A stretch of DNA of 64,000 nucleotides from assembly GCF_017743935.1 (NCBI RefSeq), contig NZ_JAGHRE010000006.1:186001-250000 (forward strand), written 5' to 3'. Under the pieces are notes generated by a model. It did not search any database. It was given only the letters and a program-made list of their open reading frames with translations, and was not told where the DNA came from. Positions 53,653 through 61,700 of this stretch are shown here, one piece after another (the stretch's first letter is position 1; each line of letters opens with the position of its first letter). Source of the stretch: Tropicibacter sp. R16_0. Its GTDB lineage: Bacteria; Pseudomonadota; Alphaproteobacteria; Rhodobacterales; Rhodobacteraceae. Both the position numbers and the translations under genes were made by a program.

Positions 53653-55101
53653 ATGGGTTTCAGAATTTCACAACCGAAGGGTTTTTGTGTGTTCAAAGCA
53701 GTGATGTGCGCTTTGTCTGTGGCCGCAGCCACCTTGGGAGCAAGCAAGGCCGACGCCTTGTCGCTCAAGGATACGATCCTGTTCGTTCTGGAAACGAACC
53801 CCGATATCAAGGCGGCCGAGGCAAACAAGCAGGCAATAGAATTTGAGCTTGAACAGGCGCGGAACTTCTATGCGCCGCGCGTCGAATTCGAGCTCTGGGC
53901 CGGAACCAGTGAGAACCGCGGAACGGCCTCGCCTGATCTGGGGGCGGCAGCCGGATCAGTTGATGGCTATGAAGCAACCGCACGCATTTCGCAGATGTTG
54001 TTTGACGGCTTTCGGACGAGATCCGAGATCGAGCGTCAGGCTTACCGGATTGACGGCGCTGCCTTTCGGGTTCTTGAGCGCTCCGAAGTTTTGTCGTTGG
54101 AGGCCGTACGTCTGTATTCAGACGTGTTGCGAACCCAGTCGCTTTTGTCACTTGCGCAAAGCAATCTGGCCTATCATCGGGATGTCTATGGCCGGTTGAA
54201 GACCGGGTATGATCGTGGGGTCGTTGGGATCGGTGACCTGCAACAAGGCGAAGAGCGCGTTTACCTGGCCGAAGACATCATTCTAGAGTTTCAACTCAAC
54301 GCCGAAGACGCCAAGACGTTGTTTCTTGCCACCGTTGGTGTCGAGGCAAAAGCGCTTCAGGCGATACCGGTCGTCTCTCGCGCTGTTCCACCTTCGCTGG
54401 AGACTGCAATTGGGCGCGCACGTTCGGACAATCCGACCATCAAGTTCATGCAGTCGGATGTCGGCTCTGCCGAGGCGCTGTCTCGTCGGGCCAATTCGAA
54501 CCAGTATCCCACATTGCACCTCGAAGCAGAGGGGCGCACAGGTGAAGATGTTGGCGGCTTTACCGGCGACCGCGAGGATTTTCGGGTCGGTGTGGTCATG
54601 CGATACGAGTTTCAAGGCAACCGCAAGCGCGCTGAGCGCCAGGAGCAGGCGCGCCGCGTGAATGAAAGCCGGTCGCATCTGTTGTCGCACACCCGCAGGG
54701 TCGAGAGCGAAGTGCGCCAGTCCTGGTCGACCCTCCGCTCCGCCAAACGTCGGCTGTCGACTATTCAGGCTCAGGCGCGTCTGTCGCGCAAACTGCGTGA
54801 GGCATATGAGACAGAATATCTGGTCGGCAACCGGTCGCTTTTGGATGTGTTGAACACTCAGAGTGCGCTGTTTCAGGCCGAGGCCAATCTGATCAATGCA
54901 CGAAGCCTTGCAACCTATGTCGAATACCGCCTGCTGGCGTCCATTGGGGTTCTGTTGCCTACACTGGGAATGGAACCGCCCGAGGATGCCCAAGCCTATG
55001 CCCGTGATCAGGTGGGCGCACCGGGGTTGAGCGAGGTCAGCAGCGAACGTCAGTTTGATGCAAACTCCTTCAAGAACTGGCGGAAAACGGTCGACAAGTA
55101 G
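53653..55101 (+). CDS. TolC-family outer-membrane channel of type I secretion (LapE-like)
   Basis: 482 residues: signal peptide to about ADALSLKDT, then two outer-membrane efflux repeats with long helices and conserved NPDIKAAEA, QMLFDGFRTRSEI and NRSLLDVLNTQSALF. Trimeric tunnel across the outer membrane. GTG 53689 would give a neater 23-residue signal peptide with a nearby AAGG and is a possible true start. First gene of a three-gene set with the ABC exporter and adaptor; an OmpA-domain gene lies divergently upstream. Confidence 0.9.
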   Translation: MGFRISQPKGFCVFKAVMCALSVAAATLGASKADALSLKDTILFVLETNPDIKAAEANKQAIEFELEQARNFYAPRVEFELWAGTSENRGTASPDLGAAAGSVDGYEATARISQMLFDGFRTRSEIERQAYRIDGAAFRVLERSEVLSLEAVRLYSDVLRTQSLLSLAQSNLAYHRDVYGRLKTGYDRGVVGIGDLQQGEERVYLAEDIILEFQLNAEDAKTLFLATVGVEAKALQAIPVVSRAVPPSLETAIGRARSDNPTIKFMQSDVGSAEALSRRANSNQYPTLHLEAEGRTGEDVGGFTGDREDFRVGVVMRYEFQGNRKRAERQEQARRVNESRSHLLSHTRRVESEVRQSWSTLRSAKRRLSTIQAQARLSRKLREAYETEYLVGNRSLLDVLNTQSALFQAEANLINARSLATYVEYRLLASIGVLLPTLGMEPPEDAQAYARDQVGAPGLSEVSSERQFDANSFKNWRKTVDK

Positions 55102-55181
55102 ACCGGGTCCGATGCGGGAGAGACGCAATATCTGATTCTGGAAAACAGACGGACACGACACCTCGCGTTCAAATCAAAGCT

Positions 55182-57350
55182 GTGGCCCAAAAGGGAACTG
55201 CCAAGCCTCGTGTGCGCGCAGCTAAGGAATGGGATTTTGCGCGCTTGTCCTCGGATCCGTTGGCCCAGGCTGTTGCTGTCTGCGCCCGGTTGAATGGGCA
55301 GGATATTGGAGTCGATGGCATTTTGGCGGGTGTTCCGTTGCCAGTTGATGGCTTGCTTACACCCGGTCTGGCAGTGTCAGCGCTTGAGGAGCATGGGTTC
55401 AGGGCGCATCTGACCAGGCGCAAGCTGGGCGCGCTGCCCGAAGGCGTTCTGCCTGCCATCCTGTTTTTGCGCGATCGCGAAGCCTGTGTTCTGCTGGAAA
55501 GCGGTTCCGATACCTGTCGTGTCATCTGGCCCACACGATCCGATGAACCCATAGAGTTATCCCGCGAGGATCTGATCAAGGCTTATGCAGGTCACGCGTT
55601 GTTGGTGCGGAGCGATACTGCGCAGAGCGGGGCTCTTTCAGAAGCCGTCAAAGCGCCCAGACACTGGTATTGGAGCGTGGCGGCGCGCTATTGGCCCGAG
55701 TACTTTCAGGTCATGCTGGCTTCGGTCCTGGTCAATCTGCTTGGGCTGGCAGTTCCGATCTTTACGATGAATGTCTATGATCGGGTCTTTCCCACAGCCG
55801 CGATCACAACGCTCTGGTCTTTGGTCGCTGCGGTCGGTGTTGCGCTGGTTTTTGATGCGATCCTGAAATGGATCCGCGCGGCGGTCGTCGACAATGTGGG
55901 GCGAAACGTGGATCAAGCTGTTTCAGCCTCGATCTTTCGCCATCTTTCGGATCTCGAGCTGCAGCAAACCATGCAGCCGGCAGGCGCCCTGATCAATACG
56001 CTGAAAGACTATGAACAGGTTCGAGACTTCTTTTCGTCCCAAACATTGGCAACCCTGACCGACCTGTGTTTCAGTGTGCTCTTCATCGCCGTGATTGCGT
56101 ATCTTGGTGGTCCGCTGGCTTATCCGCCTGCCATCGCGCTCGCGGTAGTTCTGCTGCTGGGAGCGTTCATCATGCTGCCCTTGCGCGGTGCAACAAACGC
56201 GTCCCGGCAGTCGACGGGCATCAAGAATGCAGTCGCCGTCGAAGCGTTGACCGAGTTGGAAACCCTCAAATCGATAGCGGGACAGGGGCGCATGCAGTCC
56301 CGCTGGGAACAGCATGTGGCCGAGAGTGCTCGCGTTAATGAGCGCAGCAAGAAACTCGCCACATTCTCGACCACGATCACGGGTTTGGCGCAGCAGGCGT
56401 CGAGCATTGGCATCGTGATCATCGGTGTCTATCTGGCGCTTGAGGGCAGTTTGACGATGGGGGCCGTGATTGCCGCGATGATCCTTTCGGGTCGGGCACT
56501 TGCCCCAACCGCGTCTCTGGCAGCGCTCTTTGTACGTGCGAGCTTTGCCTTTTCAACCTTGCGCAGCCTCAATGCACTGATGGCAAGCCCCTCGCAAAAG
56601 CCGACGGCCGGGAACGTTCTGAACGCACGGATCGAGCAGGGGGCCTATGTCTTCAAGGATGTCTCGCTTGAATATCCTGGTGCCTCGGTTCCCGCATTGA
56701 AAGAAGTGTCTTTTGAGACGGCAGGATTGGAATCCATAGGGTTGATTGGGCCTGTTGGTGCCGGCAAGACCAGCCTCGTGCGCCTGATGAGCGGTCTCTA
56801 CCGTCCAACCGACGGTCTGGCGACGCTGGATGGTCTCAACATCGCGCAGCTTGGTCCGGCGACATTGCGCCGGGATGTGCAGCTGGTGACCCAGAATGCG
56901 GTCCTGTTTTCCGGCACGCTGGCTGAAAACATCGCCTTTGGCATGCCGCAGGCCACCGTCGAAGATGTGCTGCGTGTTGCGCGGATGACCGGGGTGGACG
57001 GGCTGGCGGCAAAGAACCCGATGGGCTTTTCGATGCCGATAGCTGAACGAGGGGCGAACCTGTCAGGCGGGCAAAGGCAGATGGTGGCACTTGCGCGAGC
57101 TCTCTTGCCGAAACCAAAGGTGCTTATTCTTGATGAGCCAACCTCGTCGATGGACACTGCGACCGAGCAGTTTTTTGTCGAGCGTCTCAAACGGATCCTT
57201 CAGCAGCGGCCCATGACACTGGTTGTATCGACACACCGAACCAGCCTGCTGGCCTTGGTCGATCGGGTTATCGTTCTTGAAAACGGGCAGATCCGAATGG
57301 ATGGGGCGCGGGATCAGGTTCTTGCTTCGGTCAAGGCGCCAAAGGCATGA
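55182..57350 (+). CDS. Type I secretion ABC exporter with degenerate C39-like domain (LapB-like)
   Basis: 722 residues. N-terminal C39-like domain (about 15-130) without the peptidase cysteine (DPLAQAVAVCARLNG at the position of the active-site helix), so a substrate-docking and not a cleaving domain; six TM helices (about 165-430); ATPase domain with Walker A IGPVGAGKTSL, signature NLSGGQRQM, Walker B VLILDEPTSSMDT. Closest to LapB/LssB-type RTX-adhesin exporters. GTG 55182 is the first standard start, but the frame stays open for more than 20 codons upstream. Overlaps the adaptor gene by 4 bases. Exports the giant protein encoded convergently. Confidence 0.9.
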   Translation: MAQKGTAKPRVRAAKEWDFARLSSDPLAQAVAVCARLNGQDIGVDGILAGVPLPVDGLLTPGLAVSALEEHGFRAHLTRRKLGALPEGVLPAILFLRDREACVLLESGSDTCRVIWPTRSDEPIELSREDLIKAYAGHALLVRSDTAQSGALSEAVKAPRHWYWSVAARYWPEYFQVMLASVLVNLLGLAVPIFTMNVYDRVFPTAAITTLWSLVAAVGVALVFDAILKWIRAAVVDNVGRNVDQAVSASIFRHLSDLELQQTMQPAGALINTLKDYEQVRDFFSSQTLATLTDLCFSVLFIAVIAYLGGPLAYPPAIALAVVLLLGAFIMLPLRGATNASRQSTGIKNAVAVEALTELETLKSIAGQGRMQSRWEQHVAESARVNERSKKLATFSTTITGLAQQASSIGIVIIGVYLALEGSLTMGAVIAAMILSGRALAPTASLAALFVRASFAFSTLRSLNALMASPSQKPTAGNVLNARIEQGAYVFKDVSLEYPGASVPALKEVSFETAGLESIGLIGPVGAGKTSLVRLMSGLYRPTDGLATLDGLNIAQLGPATLRRDVQLVTQNAVLFSGTLAENIAFGMPQATVEDVLRVARMTGVDGLAAKNPMGFSMPIAERGANLSGGQRQMVALARALLPKPKVLILDEPTSSMDTATEQFFVERLKRILQQRPMTLVVSTHRTSLLALVDRVIVLENGQIRMDGARDQVLASVKAPKA

Positions 57351-58666
57351 GTGGGCAGGACTGGAAAATCCGGGAATTTGCCCAAGGGCAGGATGCCGCC
57401 CGTCTGGGGCGGTCGTCCCGTCTTTTGACGCTGCTGCTGATCATTGTCATCGCACTGGTTACCGCGGCGGTGGTCTGGGCATCGCAAGCACGCATCGAAG
57501 AAGTTGCACGCGCGCAAGGTCGCGTTGTTCCCTCGGGCAAGGCGCGGGTTTTGGAAAGCCTTGAAGGTGGCATCGTGCGTGAAATCCTCGTGCGCGAGGG
57601 GGACGCGGTTGAGGCAGGCCAGATCATCATCCGCATTGATGACACGGGCTCTTCGGCTTCGCTGGGTGAACTGAACGCGCAACTGGATGCGTTGTCGATC
57701 CGGGGATTGCGCCTTGCGGCTGAACTGGCCGGGGCAGAAGCGCTCAGCTTTGATGGCACGAACATCGATCCCGACAGTGCCCAAGCTCTGCGTGAGGTTG
57801 CGATCTTTGACAGTCGAACCGCCAGCTACTTTGGTCAGCGTGCAGTACTCGAGGCTCAGCTGAACCAAAGGCAGCGTGAGATTGAAGAGACCGAAGGCAA
57901 CCTGACCCGTGTCGCCGAAGGCATCGCCCTGTTGCAGGAAGAGATTGAGCTCAAGACAGAAAGTGGGGTCGTTCCACGCGCGCAGATCATTCCGATCGAG
58001 CGGGAACTGTCTGCACGGCGGCAAGAGCAGGACGCACTGGTGAGCCGTCGTGAACAGGCCCGCGCTGCGCTGCGCGAAGCCGAGGCCCGGCTTGAGGAAT
58101 TGAAACTACAGCGTCGGGCAGAAATCAGCGTTGAACGCTCGGATACGCTCAACCAGATCAGCGTGATACAAGAGAGCATCAAAAGCGCCAGCGATGTGGT
58201 TTCGCGGGCGGCGCTGCGCGCGCCGGTTACAGGCATCGTGTCGGTGCTCAACGTCAATACCATCGGCTCGGTTGTTGCCCCGGGCGAAGAGCTGTTGCAG
58301 ATCGTGCCGCAAGATGATCGCCTGCAGGTCGAGGCGCGGATCCGGCCCGAGGATGTGGCCTTTGTCTACCCGGGGTTGCCCGCAAGCGTGAAGCTCACTT
58401 CGTTTGATTTCACGATCTACGGTGCGCTGGACGGGCAGGTGATGCGGGTTGGTGCGGATGCCCAACAGGACGAGGCAACGGGCGAGATCTACTTCCCGAT
58501 CATAGTTGAAACCGAGAGCAACGTGTTGGTTCGCGGAGACGAAAGCCATGAGATCCGGCCAGGTATGGTCGCGTCCCTGGACATCCAGACCGGTGAGCGC
58601 ACGGTTCTGGACTACCTACTCAAACCATTCCGGAAAGCCCGGCTTGAGGCCATGCGCGAGCGCTAA
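57347..58666 (+). CDS. Type I secretion HlyD-family adaptor (LapC-like)
   Basis: 439 residues: N-terminal TM anchor (about 25-46), lipoyl half-motif ESLEGGIVREILVREGD, long coiled-coil (about 120-275, Q/E/R rich), second lipoyl half RAPVTGIVSVLNVNTIG and C-terminal barrel ending at SLDIQTGERTVLDYLLKPF, the classic HlyD/PrtE terminal signature. Bridges the ABC exporter and the TolC channel. Last gene of the set; 92 bases from the convergent adhesin stop. Confidence 0.92.
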   Translation: MSGQDWKIREFAQGQDAARLGRSSRLLTLLLIIVIALVTAAVVWASQARIEEVARAQGRVVPSGKARVLESLEGGIVREILVREGDAVEAGQIIIRIDDTGSSASLGELNAQLDALSIRGLRLAAELAGAEALSFDGTNIDPDSAQALREVAIFDSRTASYFGQRAVLEAQLNQRQREIEETEGNLTRVAEGIALLQEEIELKTESGVVPRAQIIPIERELSARRQEQDALVSRREQARAALREAEARLEELKLQRRAEISVERSDTLNQISVIQESIKSASDVVSRAALRAPVTGIVSVLNVNTIGSVVAPGEELLQIVPQDDRLQVEARIRPEDVAFVYPGLPASVKLTSFDFTIYGALDGQVMRVGADAQQDEATGEIYFPIIVETESNVLVRGDESHEIRPGMVASLDIQTGERTVLDYLLKPFRKARLEAMRER

Positions 58667-58758
58667 GCAAGCCAGAATTTCGAACGATGGGCACTGTCTG
58701 TGCCGGGAAACGAAAGGCCTGACGCCAGAGATCAAGGGGCTGCACTACACCTTTCCAC

Positions 58759-61700
58759 TTAGATGATCGCAGTTTCCTGAGCGCCGCTGGCGTTGGTAAA
58801 GATCACTTCGACTTCGTTAGCAAAGCCACCGCCGTCGGCATTGACGGTTGCAGCCAGGGATCCATCCACAGTCAACGCGCCGTTGGAATTGTCATAGCCT
58901 ACGTGGTCTGCCAGGTTTTCGCCCAAGCTCAGCGCAACAACAGAGGTGAGATCGATCTGGTCGACACCAACCGGGAACAGAATTCCGACCGGTTCCTCGA
59001 AATCCAGGATGACATCGGCAGACCCCAGATCTGTGATCGTAAAGATGTCGGTGCCTCCGCCGCCTTCAAGGGTGTCTGCACCGGCGCCGCCGATCAGAAC
59101 GTCGTCGCCATTGCCTCCTCTGCCCCAATCGTCACCAGCACCAAGATCGATCCGGAAATCACGGGTCGAATTGCTCAGGTCCACAAAGTCAGAGCCGCCC
59201 TGCAATTCGAACCCTTCGATGTCTACGTAAGGATTGGTGAGGTCCAGGATCACCGCGTCATCGCCACCGGTGCCCCGCGCGATGTCAGAGCCGCCAACCG
59301 CTCCGGTTACGTTGTCCATCAAATCGCGCGTAAGCCCGTCGGGTCCTGTATGGGTGCCATTTGGCTCCATCTGCAACGTGTCAATGTCGAGATTTGCGGT
59401 CGCGGTTGATCGTGCCGGTCCAGGTCCGCTGTCGACAACGTCATAAGTCAGCGTCGGCATTCCGACATAGGCATCCGGCACCGTCACGAAAACGGTCGAG
59501 CCGACGACATTTAGCCCCACAAGCGGATCGCTGCAGGTAATGTTCTCGACCGTCAGTGGCTGATCCGGATCGGTCGAATTGGCCAGAAGGTCTGTGAACG
59601 AGATTGCGAAACTCGGATCCGTTGAACTGATGTTGACCGGGCCGCTCACGTCCGGCTGATCGTTGATCGCGACCTGGAAAGCCTCTGGCGCGCCGCTGCC
59701 GTGGTTGGTCGAGACCGTGATCTCACCCTCAAGCACGCCAGCATAGGTTCCCGGTACCGTGATCGACAGGGCGGCCACAAGCACTGCGAAGTCCGCCGGG
59801 GACGTTGCGCCGCGCGTCAGGGTCAGACGGTCCCCGCTGATTGTCCCGGCCGAGGATGTCGTGCCCGGGGGCAGGGGATCGGTGAAGTCTATCACCACCT
59901 CTTCGAGCGTCTCGGACGGAACCGCCTGAACATCCGTGACGGTGGCCATGATACCGAAATCGACAACAATGGGCGCCCCGGTTTGAGGGGCGGTGTTGGG
60001 CTGCACATCGACCATAACCGACAGATCCAACTCACCATCCACGTCGATGGTGAAGGCTCCGCTTTCATCACCGCCTTCGTTTGTGGTGACGTTGATCGTC
60101 CCGTTCAGGGACGTGCCATTGGTGGCGTAATCCTGCGGGAAGATCAGCGTTAGCTGCTGGAAATCAGCAAGGCTGCCCGTGAAGGTCAGATCGGCAGTGG
60201 TCACTGGTACAATTGGATTGGAGCCCACCTGATAAGCCATGCCATCGGGTACACCGGTGATCGTGTAAGTGACGTTATCAACCACCTCGGAGCCGTCGAC
60301 ATCGGTGACCTGAATATCGAAATCTCCGGCCGGATCGTGGGTCACGACCGCGTCGGTCTCATCCAGCTCCACGTCCGGATCCAGAACGCTGAACACAAGA
60401 TCCGGCGCAACCGCGATATCCAGGTCGAGTGATTGCGTCGGGGTACGCTCGGTGTCGGTAAAGATCCCGTCGGCATCCGTGGTGATGGCCGTCACATCCA
60501 GCGATGTCATGCCGCCAAAGTCAGGTGGCGCAAGGAATGTCACCACACCATCCGGTGCAAAACCCAGGTTGATCGACGGGTTCACGGTTGGGCTGGGTGT
60601 TCCGCCCAAGGTAACGACACCGCCGACAACCGGCTGTTCGACCCCATCGACAAAGATCTTGCCCCCGGCTGGAACGACGATCTCAAAGCTCATCGTTTCA
60701 TGGGGATCTGGAGTTTCACCCGACAAGGTCAGGGTAAAGAGATCGCCGGAATCCTCGACGCCGGTGGTGGGATTGATGCTTGCCGTCAACGTGGGCGTAT
60801 CTGCATCCGGGCGCACGCGCAGAATGAAGTTCTGGGTGCCTGTTGCCTGATCCGAGTTTGCAAGCTCCAGCGTGTTGACCGTCAGGGTGAGCGGGATTTC
60901 ACTGGGCAGTGTCGGGTCCAGCGAATCCGGTGTTCGGGCGTGTTGATTCACAAGCTCGACAGCGACCAGCGGGAAGGCCGATTCAGAAATCGTATAGCTT
61001 CCATCCCCGTTGTCGATGAAGCCGTTGTTCGACGGTCCGGTGACATTCAGGTAATCCGGTACACCGGCCAGAACGATTGTGATGGTCTCCGACCCATCCT
61101 GGTCGGGCGTATTGGCCTCGATGAACTGGCTCAGGTTCAGCGGAATGTCCTCGATCGCCGTTATGACCGGAACAGGTCCGCTTTCGTCGACAAAAGGCTG
61201 TCCAGTGTCTGGATCCAGGATCGTGTTGTCAAAGTTGAAGAACGGATCATCCGCAACCGGGATGACCTGCAGCGTTTGGGTCAGGGTGGATGACGCCGTA
61301 TCCCCGTTGATGTCTTCACTGCTCGCCGTGATCCGGATATTCAGCGGGCCGCTGTAATGCTCGGCTGCCTTCAGGCCCAGATTGTCGATATCGTCGAAAT
61401 CGACGTCAAAACGGGTAAGGCCACCACCGATATCGGTGCCAGTCAGCGGATTGCCGTTTTCATCGAGCAACTGTGCACCTGAGGAGGTCTCAAGCTCGAT
61501 TTGCACCGTATCTCCGGGGCGTTCGCCGCCATCCGGGCTTGTGATTGAAAGCCCAAGATCAAACACTGTGTCTTCGTCAAAGGACCGACCTCCGGTCAGT
61601 CGGATCACCGGCGGATCAACTACCGGATTGATCGTCAGGCTGAATGTGCTGCTTGCTGAATCCGATGTGCCGCAGGTGAAGTTGTTGAGGATCATCGAAT

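Noticed and set aside
58680-58758. Terminator between the convergent adaptor and giant-protein genes
   Set aside because: Only a 5-bp stem (GGCAC/GTGCC) without a T-run on either strand is visible.
59051-59145. Short GC-rich periodic DNA that could pass for a tandem repeat or CRISPR-like array
   Set aside because: The period comes from the nonapeptide RTX repeats of the protein encoded on the minus strand; there are no identical DNA repeats with spacers.
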